A DNA stretch of 56,519 bases, from contig NZ_BSDY01000020.1 in the NCBI RefSeq assembly GCF_027925155.1, forward strand, positions 1 through 56,519, given 5' to 3'. Both the position numbers and the translations under genes were made by a program. Positions 26,379-33,993 of the stretch are shown here, in pieces (the first letter of the stretch is position 1; each line of letters starts with the position of its first letter). The stretch comes from Propionigenium maris DSM 9537. GTDB taxonomy: Bacteria; Fusobacteriota; Fusobacteriia; Fusobacteriales; Fusobacteriaceae. The notes below the pieces were generated by a model that was not told where the DNA came from, did not search any database, and worked only from the letters and a program-made list of their open reading frames with translations.

Positions 26379-26891
26379 CTATTTTTTTATAATGGCCATC
26401 CTGTAGGCGGAGTAGTAGTTGGAATCTACCAGGAAGTGGTTTTTCAGCTCCCCCTCTATCTCAAAGCCAAGCTTCCTATAGAGGGCTATGGCCCCCTCAT
26501 TGTCCCTTCGTACTTCCAGTTCCAGCTTTGTGAGATCTGCCATAGAGTTGAAGTGGTCTATGGCTGCCTCCAGAAGGAGCTTTCCTCCTCCCTGGCCCCA
26601 GTGACCTTTGAGGATATTCATTCCCAGGGATACTCTGTGTTTGAACCTCTCCCTTGCCTCCTCGTGCATCCCCAGCATCCCCACAACCCTTTCTCCATCA
26701 AGACAGACAAAGAACTTGTTGTTTGTGGCGGTCCCTGAAGCGATAAACTCCCTGAACTTCTCTATGGGCATGGTTTCTTTTCTTTCAGAGGAACCACACG
26801 CCAGAAAATCCGTCTCATCTGAACACCTCAGGAGGACTTCATAGATCTCCTCTGCCTGCCATATCTCTGCTTCCCTAACGATTAAATCCAT
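26379..26891 (-). CDS. GNAT-family N-acetyltransferase
   Basis: This 170-residue acetyl-CoA-dependent transferase has its substrate unknown. The fold is visible: beta strand LIVREAEIWQAEEI, FVCLDGERVVGMLGMH, the acetyl-CoA loop LKGHWGQGGGKLLLEAAI (Q/R-x-x-G-x-G/A type) near 105, and LELEVRRDNEGAIALYRKLGFEIEGELKNHF, a motif typical of RimI/RimJ-like and small-molecule acetyltransferases. The start at 26891 is chosen for GGGAGGG just upstream. The ATG at 26921 would begin inside the -10 region. Confidence 0.85.
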   Translation of the reverse strand: MDLIVREAEIWQAEEIYEVLLRCSDETDFLACGSSERKETMPIEKFREFIASGTATNNKFFVCLDGERVVGMLGMHEEARERFKHRVSLGMNILKGHWGQGGGKLLLEAAIDHFNSMADLTKLELEVRRDNEGAIALYRKLGFEIEGELKNHFLVDSNYYSAYRMAIIKK

Positions 26892-26923
26892 GATAATCCC
26901 TCCCTTAAATAAATTTACCAAAG

Positions 26924-26952
26924 ATATTACACCGAAAATTCATGGGAGTCAA
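26924..26952 (-). promoter_or_regulatory. Promoter of the acetyltransferase gene
   Basis: On the minus strand TTGACT (26947-26952) and TAATAT (26924-26929) are separated by 17 nt, about 33 nt before the start codon. The region is similar to the promoter at 468-496. Confidence 0.7.
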
Positions 26953-27039
26953 GGGCCTTATATACTGAGAGTAACTTTAAATTTAATTAAAAAAACAATT
27001 GGTATATGGTACTTTGAAATAAAGGAAGGGAGCAGATGA

Positions 27040-27657
27040 ATGAAAAAGATACTCTACGGAACCACAAACAGGGCCAAGATAGAGCATATGAGGGAGATGC
27101 TTCATGGGCTGGGAATAGAGATTGTTGGGCTGAATGATATCTGTAAAGATATACCTAAGGTCATTGAAGATGGGGGAACTCCCCTGGAGAATGCCAGGAA
27201 AAAAGCTGAAAGATACTTTTCAGAGTTTGGGATACCTGTATTCTCCTGCGATTCAGGTCTCTATCTGGAGGGGGTCAAAGATGATGAACAGCCAGGAGTC
27301 AATGTGAGAAGGGTTAAGGGGAGGGAGCTCTCCGACGAGGAGATGATAGAACACTACTCGGATCTCGCCAGAAGAAACGGAGGGGAAGTTGTGGGCTGGT
27401 ATGAGAATGCTGTCTACCTAAAGATAGATAAAGATACCAGCTTCGGATATCAGGGGCCTGAGATTTCTTCGGAAAAGTTTATAATATCGGAAAAACCCTT
27501 CGATAAAAGGGTGAAGGGGTTCCCACTGGATTCCCTGTCCAAGCACTTTGTAACTAAAAGATATTTCTTTGAAGGACCTCAACAAGGTGATCACAAGGAT
27601 GAGATGGTGGAGGGTTTCAGAAGGGTTTTTAGAGAATATCTAAAGCACACCCTTTAA
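27040..27657 (+). CDS. Divergent Ham1/RdgB-like NTP pyrophosphatase
   Basis: This 205-residue protein starts like Ham1 enzymes that hydrolyse non-canonical purine NTPs: ILYGTTNRAKIEHMREML (the T-x-N-x-x-K phosphate-binding start) and VFSCDSGLYLEGVKDDEQPGVNVRRVKG (family form A-D-D-S-G-L...PG). Unlike housekeeping RdgB, the first Asp of DDSG is Cys. The usual GFGYDP block is replaced by SFGYQGPEISSEKF, and the C-terminal half (KRVKGFPLDSLSKHFVTKRYF) is unusual. Substrate may therefore differ. The ATG at 27040 follows GGAAGGGAG. A terminator overlaps the stop. Confidence 0.7.
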   Translation: MKKILYGTTNRAKIEHMREMLHGLGIEIVGLNDICKDIPKVIEDGGTPLENARKKAERYFSEFGIPVFSCDSGLYLEGVKDDEQPGVNVRRVKGRELSDEEMIEHYSDLARRNGGEVVGWYENAVYLKIDKDTSFGYQGPEISSEKFIISEKPFDKRVKGFPLDSLSKHFVTKRYFFEGPQQGDHKDEMVEGFRRVFREYLKHTL

Positions 27658-27671
27658 AGGTGTGCTTTTTT
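27646..27671. terminator. Terminator overlapping the Ham1-like stop codon, between convergent genes
   Basis: AAGCACACC pairs with GGTGTGCTT around CTTTAAA, with TTTTTT following. The TAA stop is in the loop. It lies between convergent genes and can serve the plus-strand one best. Confidence 0.88.
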
Positions 27672-27692
27672 AAGTGGTAATCTTTTTGAATT

Positions 27693-28133
27693 TTATAGTT
27701 TGTACTCTAAAAAATAAACCTTCCGATTGTTTATAGTTGAACTCCCGATTCTGACAATTTCAGCTCCCAGCTTAGTATAGAAGCCTACCACTTCTGGAGT
27801 GGCAACCAGGGAAAAGGTATTAACAGCTTTATCTTTACAGTAGGAGATCAAGAGATCCCACATAACCTTTCCATATCCGAAGCCTATAAAGCTTTTGGAG
27901 ATGTAAAAATGGTTGAGGATATTACCGTCAGTTTCCAGAGAAAAGAAGCCTAAGATATTTGAAGAATCCTCCAGAACCAACACATTATTGGTTTCTATAT
28001 ATTTTTCTGTGATTGAGTATTGTTCCTTAAATATATCGAGAAATTCCTGGCCGAACTTCCAGTAAGCTTCAGAAGAAGCTGCCAGGTCCGTTAAGATTGT
28101 TGATTCTGTTGGATGTGCCAATCTAATATTCAT
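27693..28133 (-). CDS. GNAT-family N-acetyltransferase
   Basis: This 146-residue protein has a compact GNAT fold: MNIRLAHPTESTILTDLA, LVLEDSSNILGFFSLE, HFYISKSFIGFGYGKVMWDLLISYCK (acetyl-CoA loop GFGYGK near 84-89) and FSLVATPEVVGFYTKLGAEIVRIG (FYTKLGA motif). The substrate is unknown. It is a single-gene unit, convergent with the Ham1-like gene. GGGTGAGGGATT precedes the ATG. Confidence 0.82.
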   Translation of the reverse strand: MNIRLAHPTESTILTDLAASSEAYWKFGQEFLDIFKEQYSITEKYIETNNVLVLEDSSNILGFFSLETDGNILNHFYISKSFIGFGYGKVMWDLLISYCKDKAVNTFSLVATPEVVGFYTKLGAEIVRIGSSTINNRKVYFLEYKL

Positions 28134-28220
28134 AATCCCTCACCCCTACTATGATAGATAATATATCTATATACCCTGACCAATAAGGGATATCAAGAAG
28201 GGATTTATTAGAAGGAATAA

Positions 28221-28250
28221 AAAGAAAAAAGAGAGGAAAATTTTCCTCTC
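28221..28250 (-). terminator. Palindromic terminator of the downstream minus-strand gene
   Basis: GAGAGGAAAATTTTCCTCTC (28231-28250) is a perfect 20-bp palindrome. Reading on the minus strand it is followed by TTTTTTCTTT. It lies 112 bp after the stop of the gene at 28362-29012. Confidence 0.75.
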
Positions 28251-28361
28251 GATTTCAACTTGGGAGATCCTTCTGGGAGAATGTAACCTTCAAAAGGATC
28301 AATTGATTATACACTATTCCTTTAGGGAACTTTAAAGTGAGGAGTGGAGATATTTTAAACT

Positions 28362-29012
28362 TTAAACTTCTGTATTGTTATAGGGGATATTAATTTTCCG
28401 ACAATAATAAGCAGCTTCAGGGCACACTACATCATAGCTCTCCTCTACCTGGTCCTTATTGTCTAAAAGCCAGATAATTCTTAGTTCCTTCTGGTGGGAG
28501 TAGTTCTTAGATTTTATAAAGAATTCCTCTAAATATTGAATCTCAGAAATATTTGGTTGCCCCTCAAAATTCTTTCTTAGAAAATGAAGTCTAAAGCTCC
28601 TCCTATTGCCTTGTCTTCCAATTGGTAGGGAGTTCTCTTCTTCAAGGAGAAATCTCTCTTTGTTTTCATAGAAGCACTTGCTAAAAGCATAAGCCAGAGC
28701 ACCTATTTTCATACCGATTCTTGAAGCAAAATCGTGTATGGATTTAATTTCAAGACATGAGTTTCTCTGGAGAGCTTCAGCTATGGAGGGATTTAACTCG
28801 CTGCTCCCACATAAGATGTAAGCATTGGCTTTAGCCTGGGAAAAGGAGATGGTACCCTTAGAGTAATCTACTACCATTGATCTTCCCTCGGTCTTATCCC
28901 CTCTTTCCTTATCTTTATATTTTTTAAATTTTTCAAGGGAGGATAACCTCAGCTTTCCCTCCTCTAAAAATGAATTTACATATTCTTCCTCCAAATACCT
29001 ATAACAATTCAT
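28362..29012 (-). CDS. Unrecognised protein with DUF2971-like N-terminal pattern
   Basis: This 216-residue soluble protein has no signal peptide. The N-terminus (CYRYLEEEYVNSFLEEGKLRLSSLEKFKKYKDKERGDKTEGR) has the Y-R-Y ... F-L-x-x-G-x-L-R-x-S-x-x-x-x-F order of DUF2971-type and related proteins that occur in prophages and defence islands. The C-terminal HQKELRIIWLLDNK could be a sheet edge. No catalytic motif is certain. The ATG at 29012 is used because GGAGG is correctly spaced for it; the ATG at 29024 overlaps that RBS. It is a single-gene unit in the accessory region. Confidence 0.65.
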   Translation of the reverse strand: MNCYRYLEEEYVNSFLEEGKLRLSSLEKFKKYKDKERGDKTEGRSMVVDYSKGTISFSQAKANAYILCGSSELNPSIAEALQRNSCLEIKSIHDFASRIGMKIGALAYAFSKCFYENKERFLLEEENSLPIGRQGNRRSFRLHFLRKNFEGQPNISEIQYLEEFFIKSKNYSHQKELRIIWLLDNKDQVEESYDVVCPEAAYYCRKINIPYNNTEV

Positions 29013-29280
29013 TCCTACCTCCATAAATTTTCAAAAAATCCTCAATACGTAGTTATCCATAAGTTTAAATTTCCTTTAATTAGCTTCCTATAAAATCTCC
29101 TCAGAAAAATTTTAAAAGAAAGTTTAAAGTGCTCTGTTTAAAGGTGTGCGTTTTAATTGATTGGAATAATTAAGATGGACTTTAAAACCAATTTTTTAAA
29201 TTAATTATATAAAAATAACTATTTGTTCTCTGAATTTTATTTATGAAATTTAGACGAATTAGGTTACTGGTGGCTAGCGA
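29013..29280. other. AT-rich intergenic stretch
   Basis: No open frame or RNA gene seen. A degenerate copy of the GCACACC/GGTGTGC stem found at 27646 lies near 29130-29155 (AGTGCTCTGTTTAAAGGTGTGC) and may be an old terminator. Confidence 0.4.
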
Positions 29281-29318
29281 GTAAACTATGTTTACTTATG
29301 AAATTATCATGGTATAAT
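29281..29318 (+). promoter_or_regulatory. Promoter with palindromic operator before the GNAT/ASCH pair
   Basis: TATAAT at 29313-29318 has TTTACT 16 nt upstream (29291-29296). The palindrome GTAAACTATGTTTAC (29281-29295) overlaps the -35 box almost fully, a classical repressor position. The start codon is 33 nt beyond the -10 box. Confidence 0.6.
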
Positions 29319-29350
29319 AGAAAATAATAATTATATTCATGGGGGGAGAT

Positions 29351-30409
29351 ATGGATAAAAAAAATATAGTTTATAAAAGGCTGCGAGATATTGATTTGAG
29401 TGATTCATTCTTTAATTCTTTAAGAGAAGATTACATTGATTTTGATAAATGGTTTAATAAAAAAGCTGACAAGGGTGATGGTGCATTTATTATTGAAAAT
29501 AATGGTATTAAAGGTTTTTTGTTTTTAAAGAAAGAGCATGGAGAGGTTAAAGATGTTAATCCACCATTGGAAGATAGAAAATGGCTTAAAATTGGGACTT
29601 TTAAAATCGATGCTCATGGAACTAAATTAGGAGAAAGGTTTATTAAAATTATAATGGACATAGCTTTTGAAAGAGGATATGAAGGGTTATATGTTACTAT
29701 TTATGATAAGCACAGCACATTAGTTGAGCTATTAGAGAAATATGGCTTTGAGCTTCATGGTAATAAAAAGGAAGAAAAAGTTTACAAGAAGATATTTTCA
29801 GAGTTAAAAGGTGATTTATATTGTGACTATCCAAGGTTTAGCCTAAATAAGAGGAAGTACTTATTAGCTATTGATCCTGAATATCACACTAAGCTATTAC
29901 CAGATTCACAGCTTAATACGGAGAAAGAAGTAAAGCATAAAGATATTTCCTATACAAATAGCATACAAAAAATATACTTGAGTAGGAACTGGCAATTGGA
30001 AGGGTGTGGTAAAGGAGATGTTGTTGTTATGTACAGAACAGCAGAACCTGGGAGAAAAGCAGAACATAGTGCTGTCGCTACCTCTATTTTAGTTGTAGAT
30101 GAGATAAGAAAAGCAAAAAGTTTTAGTACTTTTAATGAATTTTATGATTACTGTAAAAAGTATACGGTTTTAAGTGAGGAGGAAACAAAAGAGTATTGGG
30201 AAAGTACGGATAAATATGATAGAAAAAATTCTTTTGTTTTAAAGATGTTATATAATGTTGCTTTAAACAGTAGAATAACTAGGCATAATCTTATTGAAAA
30301 AATAGGAGTTGAAAGAGATCAATATTGGGGATTTATTAAGTTGAGCGATTCTCAATTTCTTGATATTTTAGAATGTGGAGGAATTAATGAAGGTACTTAT
30401 GGCTATTAA
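29351..30409 (+). CDS. GNAT acetyltransferase fused to a probable PUA-like (EVE/ASCH) domain
   Basis: This 352-residue protein combines a GNAT half (about 1-150: GAFIIENNGIKGFLFLKKEHGEVKDV, LKIGTFKIDAHGTKLGERFIKIIMDIAFERGYEGLYVTIYDKHSTLVELLEKYGFELHG) with a C-terminal half (about 160-350). The latter has LSRNWQLEGCGKGDVVVMYRTAEPGRKAEHSAVATSILVVDEI, the strand pattern of PUA-superfamily domains that bind modified bases or RNA. The GNAT loop lacks the ideal Q-x-x-G-x-G/A (it has HGTKLGE). GGGGGAG precedes the ATG at 29351. Base composition is much more AT-rich than in flanking genes, suggesting transfer. It overlaps the next gene by 23 bp. Confidence 0.7.
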   Translation: MDKKNIVYKRLRDIDLSDSFFNSLREDYIDFDKWFNKKADKGDGAFIIENNGIKGFLFLKKEHGEVKDVNPPLEDRKWLKIGTFKIDAHGTKLGERFIKIIMDIAFERGYEGLYVTIYDKHSTLVELLEKYGFELHGNKKEEKVYKKIFSELKGDLYCDYPRFSLNKRKYLLAIDPEYHTKLLPDSQLNTEKEVKHKDISYTNSIQKIYLSRNWQLEGCGKGDVVVMYRTAEPGRKAEHSAVATSILVVDEIRKAKSFSTFNEFYDYCKKYTVLSEEETKEYWESTDKYDRKNSFVLKMLYNVALNSRITRHNLIEKIGVERDQYWGFIKLSDSQFLDILECGGINEGTYGY

Positions 30410-30761
30410 GCCGAAATATGCAGATAAAATTTTTTCAGGAGAAAAGAATTTTGAATTTAGAAGAAGTATTTTTAAAGATAAGAATGTAAAAACGGTTGTT
30501 GTTTATAGTACAAAACCTGTCGGGAAAGTGATTGGTGAATTTACTATAGATGAAATCATAAATAAGTCACCGAAAGATTTGTGGAACTTATCTAAAGAGT
30601 CAGCAGGTATAGAGGAAAATGACTTTATGAATTATTTTGATGGGAAAGACCAAGGGTTTGCAATAAAGATAAAGAAAGCTAAACTTTATAAAGCCCCTAA
30701 AATGTTATCTGACTTTAAAGAGGGATTGAAAGCTCCTCAATCATTTATATATTTACGTTAG
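30387..30761 (+). CDS. ASCH-domain protein
   Basis: This 124-residue protein is an ASCH/PUA-like domain alone: VLMAIKPKYADKIFSGEKNFEFRRSIF (the K-P-x-x-A-x-x-I-x-x-G-x-K-x-x-E-x-R signature) then VVVYSTKPVGKVIGEFTIDEI. ASCH proteins bind RNA or nucleosides, and at least one (E. coli YqfB) hydrolyses N4-acetylcytidine. The ATG at 30387 has GGAGG spaced 6 nt and lies inside the end of the upstream gene, so the two are co-translated. Composition is AT-rich like its partner. Function here is unknown. Confidence 0.78.
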   Translation: MKVLMAIKPKYADKIFSGEKNFEFRRSIFKDKNVKTVVVYSTKPVGKVIGEFTIDEIINKSPKDLWNLSKESAGIEENDFMNYFDGKDQGFAIKIKKAKLYKAPKMLSDFKEGLKAPQSFIYLR

Positions 30762-30787
30762 CACACTATAAAATAGTGTGCTTTTTA
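30760..30787 (+). terminator. Terminator of the GNAT/ASCH pair
   Basis: GCACACTAT pairs with ATAGTGTGC around AAA, followed by TTTTTAA, starting at the stop codon of the ASCH gene. Confidence 0.88.
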
Positions 30788-30822
30788 ATAGGAGAAATTT
30801 TTTTATATTTAAAAATGACTGT

Positions 30823-30991
30823 AGGCAGTCGTCGAACTTCACAGAAGAGATTAACTTCATTGCGTCGGACTCCTTCAGGCTCTGTAGAGAGCCCGGGAGA
30901 GCAATGGTAAATTTGTATATGCCCACAAAGACAATTGCCGGAAGTCTTGAACTTTTGGTTACTTTTTTTTCAAGAGAAAAGTAACGAATTT
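30823..30991 (-). repeat. Structured intergenic repeat, copy C (inverted)
   Basis: Read on the minus strand it has the order of copies A and B: GTTACTTTTCTCTTG hairpin arm, CCAAAAG, CCGGCAATTGTCTTTGTGGG, CCATTGCTCTCC, GGCTCTCTACAGAGCC (core at 30878-30893), GACGCAATGAAG and GTGAAGTTCGACGACTG. Short ORFs across it are not conserved in the other copies. 30992-31148 is AT-rich with nothing further seen. Confidence 0.75.
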
Positions 30992-31148
30992 TTTTAAATT
31001 CTTCTTTCACTCCAACTTCCATTCTTTTCCTCGACCAAAAAAGAAAAAACTATACCAATTTTCCCACCCCCTGATTTTCCTAAATAGATCAACATGTCCA
31101 TGAACAAAAATAAAACAAAAAATAATTCTTTACCAAAAAATAAGGGAA

Positions 31149-31177
31149 TTGAAAAAACCTACCATTTATGATAGAAT
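31149..31177 (+). promoter_or_regulatory. Promoter of the DUF445-ruvB-rrf2 unit
   Basis: TTGAAA (31149-31154) and TAGAAT (31172-31177) are separated by 17 nt and lie 47 nt upstream of the DUF445 start. Confidence 0.7.
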
Positions 31178-31223
31178 ATCCTGATGAAATATAAAATGGA
31201 AAAGTTTTTTTTTGGAGGTTATT

Positions 31224-31826
31224 ATGCTTGTAAAAGGAATACTTATGATCTTTATAGGATCTCTGATCGGATGGGTAACAAATTACTTTGCAATTAAGAT
31301 GTTATTCAGACCACACAACGAGGTAAATATACTGGGATTTAAGATACAGGGGCTTATTCCCAAGAGAAGAAATGAGATGGCAGAGAGCATTGCTGCAACT
31401 ATAGATGCAGAGCTTATCTCCATGAAGGATATAACTGGTACCCTGGACTCTATTGAGATAGAGGATGAGATAGATAAGATAGTGGATGTTGTGGTAGAGG
31501 ATAAGCTGAAGAAGGAGCTGCTGGCTAAAATGCCTATGGCGGCTATGTTTATCAACGACTCCATTATGAACAAGGTAAAGGGTGTAGTAAAGGATGCCAT
31601 AGAGGAGAACAAGGGAGAGTTTGTGGAGATAGTTATAAACAAGCTCGAGGAAAATGTTGATCTCAAGGCTATGGTAGTGGAAAAGATGGAGGGATTCTCA
31701 TTAGATTACATGGAGGAGCTCACATTCAGGATAGCAAAGAATGAATTAAAACATATAGAGATAGTGGGAGCTTTCCTTGGAGGAGTAATCGGAGCAGCTC
31801 AGTTTGGAATCAGCTATTTCTTATAA
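31224..31826 (+). CDS. DUF445 (YheB-like) membrane protein
   Basis: This 200-residue protein has an N-terminal membrane helix with the family signature GSLIGWVTNYFAIKMLFRPHNEV (about 10-32) and IPKRRNEMAESIAATI. The middle is charged and helical, and a C-terminal hydrophobic hairpin (IVGAFLGGVIGAAQFGISYF) ends the protein. It is about half the length of B. subtilis YheB. Function is unknown in the family. GGAGG is 5 nt before the ATG at 31224; the TTG at 31212 overlaps it. It is followed closely by ruvB. Confidence 0.85.
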   Translation: MLVKGILMIFIGSLIGWVTNYFAIKMLFRPHNEVNILGFKIQGLIPKRRNEMAESIAATIDAELISMKDITGTLDSIEIEDEIDKIVDVVVEDKLKKELLAKMPMAAMFINDSIMNKVKGVVKDAIEENKGEFVEIVINKLEENVDLKAMVVEKMEGFSLDYMEELTFRIAKNELKHIEIVGAFLGGVIGAAQFGISYFL

Positions 31827-31836
31827 GGGGCTGTAG

Positions 31837-32841
31837 ATGGAGAATATGGAAAGAATGCTGTCAGCAAATGAGTTTCAAGGGGAGAGAGAGGTCCAAAGAA
31901 GTCTGAGACCCAGAAGATTTGATGATTATATCGGGCAGAACAGCCTGAAGCAGAAGATGTCGATCTTCATAGAGGCAGCTAAGAGAAGAGAGGAGTCTGT
32001 GGACCACATCCTTCTCTATGGACCGCCTGGACTGGGGAAGACAACCCTGGCCGGGGTAATAGCAACCGAGATGGGAGTAAACCTGAAGATAACCTCGGGA
32101 CCGGTACTGGACAAGGCCGGAGACCTGGCTGCCATCCTAACCTCACTGGAGGAAAATGATATCCTCTTCATAGATGAGATCCACAGACTGAATACATCTG
32201 TAGAGGAGATCTTATATCCAGCCATGGAGGACAAGGAGCTGGATATAATAATAGGTAAGGGACCATCGGCCAGATCCATAAGGATAGAGCTGCCAAACTT
32301 TACCCTCATCGGTGCCACAACAAGGGCGGGACTCCTAAGTTCGCCCCTCCGTGACAGATTCGGAGTGGTACACAGGATGGATTACTATGAGGAGAGCGAG
32401 CTCATAGACATAATCCTCAGAGGAGGAAGGATCCTGGGAGTAGAGGTTAAGCAGGAAGGGGCCCGTGAGATAGCCCTCAGAAGCAGAGGTACACCGAGGA
32501 TAGCCAACAGATTTTTAAAGCGTGTAAGGGACTATGCTGAGATAAGGGGAGACGGAATAATAGACCAGAAGCTCTCTGTGGAGGCGCTGAGCCTTCTGGG
32601 AGTGGACTCCTACGGACTGGATGAACTGGACAGAGAGATCCTCACATCCCTGGTGGAAAACTACGGGGGAGGACCAGTAGGAATAGAAACCCTTTCCCTG
32701 GTACTGGGAGAGGACAGAAAGACCCTGGAAGAGGTATATGAACCCTACCTCGTTAAGATAGGTTTTATTAAAAGAACACACAGGGGACGTGTGGTGACGG
32801 AAAAAGCTTATAAACACCTGGAAACAGAAGGAGAAAGATAA
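31837..32841 (+). CDS. ruvB: Holliday junction branch-migration helicase RuvB
   Basis: This 334-residue AAA+ motor forms hexamers that drive branch migration with RuvA. N-terminal [19 protein letters not shown], Walker [14 protein letters not shown] (about 61-73), Walker [11 protein letters not shown], sensor 1 [22 protein letters not shown], and a winged-helix C-terminus ([43 protein letters not shown]). Length is standard. ruvA is not adjacent. Confidence 0.97.
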   Translation: MENMERMLSANEFQGEREVQRSLRPRRFDDYIGQNSLKQKMSIFIEAAKRREESVDHILLYGPPGLGKTTLAGVIATEMGVNLKITSGPVLDKAGDLAAILTSLEENDILFIDEIHRLNTSVEEILYPAMEDKELDIIIGKGPSARSIRIELPNFTLIGATTRAGLLSSPLRDRFGVVHRMDYYEESELIDIILRGGRILGVEVKQEGAREIALRSRGTPRIANRFLKRVRDYAEIRGDGIIDQKLSVEALSLLGVDSYGLDELDREILTSLVENYGGGPVGIETLSLVLGEDRKTLEEVYEPYLVKIGFIKRTHRGRVVTEKAYKHLETEGER

Positions 32842-32843
32842 GG

Positions 32844-33269
32844 ATGAAGATAAGTACAAGAATAAGATATGGGTTAAGAGCCCTTGTATACATTGCAGAG
32901 CAGAACAGAAACAACAATAAACTTGTAAGGATCAAGGAGATCTCAGAGGATCAGAATATATCTGTACAGTACCTGGAGCAGATCCTTTATAAGCTGAAGA
33001 AGGAAAATATCATAGAGGGTAAGAGGGGTCCCAACGGGGGATACAAGCTTGTGGGAGAGCCTTGCGAGATAAGTGTATACAGATTATATGAGATCCTGGA
33101 CTCAGAGGTACGTGTGGTGGACTGCAACGAGAACTCTGAAAGCAGAACCTGTGTAGATGCAACAGAGTGCAGAACAGCGTGTCTGTGGAGCAAGTTGGAT
33201 AATGCCCTAACTGAGATCCTGGCTGGAACAACCCTTGAAGATCTTATGAACAACAAAGAGATGATATAG
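32844..33269 (+). CDS. Rrf2-family transcriptional regulator
   Basis: This 141-residue winged-helix regulator has MKISTRIRYGLRALVYIAEQ, IKEISEDQNISVQYLEQILYKLKKENIIEGKRGPNGGYKL (recognition helix and wing) and a C-terminal cysteine cluster DCNENSESRTCVDATECRTACLW. The spacing is C-x8-C-x5-C-x3-C, different from the C-x5-C-x5-C of IscR, but four cysteines still suggest Fe-S or redox sensing. It follows ruvB by 2 bp. No isc/suf or cysteine genes are nearby to show its targets. Confidence 0.88.
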   Translation: MKISTRIRYGLRALVYIAEQNRNNNKLVRIKEISEDQNISVQYLEQILYKLKKENIIEGKRGPNGGYKLVGEPCEISVYRLYEILDSEVRVVDCNENSESRTCVDATECRTACLWSKLDNALTEILAGTTLEDLMNNKEMI

Positions 33270-33279
33270 GAGATATATT

Positions 33280-33993
33280 GTGATAAGTGTTTTTGTAGAG
33301 AAGGAAAGTATTAAGGGAAATATTGTAGAGATTAGGGAGAAGCAGGATATAAACCACCTGAAAAACTCCTTCAGAATGAAGGCAGGAGACAAGCTGAGGG
33401 TAGTAGACGGTGAGTTTGAGTATATGTGCAGGATCATAGAGGTGGAGAAGAAGGAGATCTTAGCGGAGATAGAGGAGAGGATAGAGGACAGATACTCTAC
33501 TGAGGCGGAGATAGATATCGCCCAGGGGCTTCTGAAGAACGATAAGATGGACCTCACTATCCAGAAACTCACAGAGATAGGAATAAACAGGATAATACCA
33601 ATGGTCACAGAGAGAACTGTGGTTAAGGTAAAGGAGAAGAAGGCCAAGTGGGATGTGGTATCCAAGGAAGCTCTCAAGCAGTGTCAGGGAGTGAAACTTG
33701 TGGATATAACAGCACCTCAGAGGCTCAAGGATATAGCGTTTGAAAGTTATGATTTGGTACTACTGCCCTATGAGTGCGCAGAGGGAACGAGGATAACAGA
33801 TATCTTAGACAGGTGCGAGGAAAAGCCTGGAAGGGTTCTGTATCTAATCGGTCCAGAGGGCGGATTTAGTGAAAAAGAGGTAGAGTTTTTAGTGGATAGG
33901 GGTGCAAAGGTTATTAGCCTCGGAAGAAGGATTCTGAGAGCTGAGACAGCAGCCATAGTAGCAGGAGGAATTTTAGTAAATGAACTCGGTTAA
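33280..33993 (+). CDS. rsmE: 16S rRNA m3U1498 methyltransferase
   Basis: This 237-residue SPOUT methyltransferase modifies U1498 of 16S rRNA. The N-terminal PUA-like part (HLKNSFRMKAGDKLRVVDGEFEY) precedes the knot domain: AQGLLKNDKMDLTIQKLTEIGINRIIPMVTERTVVK, LIGPEGGFSEKEVEFL and SLGRRILRAETAAIVAGGI. Start is GTG at 33280 after AGGAG. It overlaps mtaB by 14 bp. Confidence 0.94.
   Translation: MISVFVEKESIKGNIVEIREKQDINHLKNSFRMKAGDKLRVVDGEFEYMCRIIEVEKKEILAEIEERIEDRYSTEAEIDIAQGLLKNDKMDLTIQKLTEIGINRIIPMVTERTVVKVKEKKAKWDVVSKEALKQCQGVKLVDITAPQRLKDIAFESYDLVLLPYECAEGTRITDILDRCEEKPGRVLYLIGPEGGFSEKEVEFLVDRGAKVISLGRRILRAETAAIVAGGILVNELG

Noticed and set aside
30753..31022. ORFs on both strands between the ASCH gene and the DUF445 gene
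   Set aside because: They cover the terminator and repeat copy C, are not conserved in copies A and B, and have no RBS.
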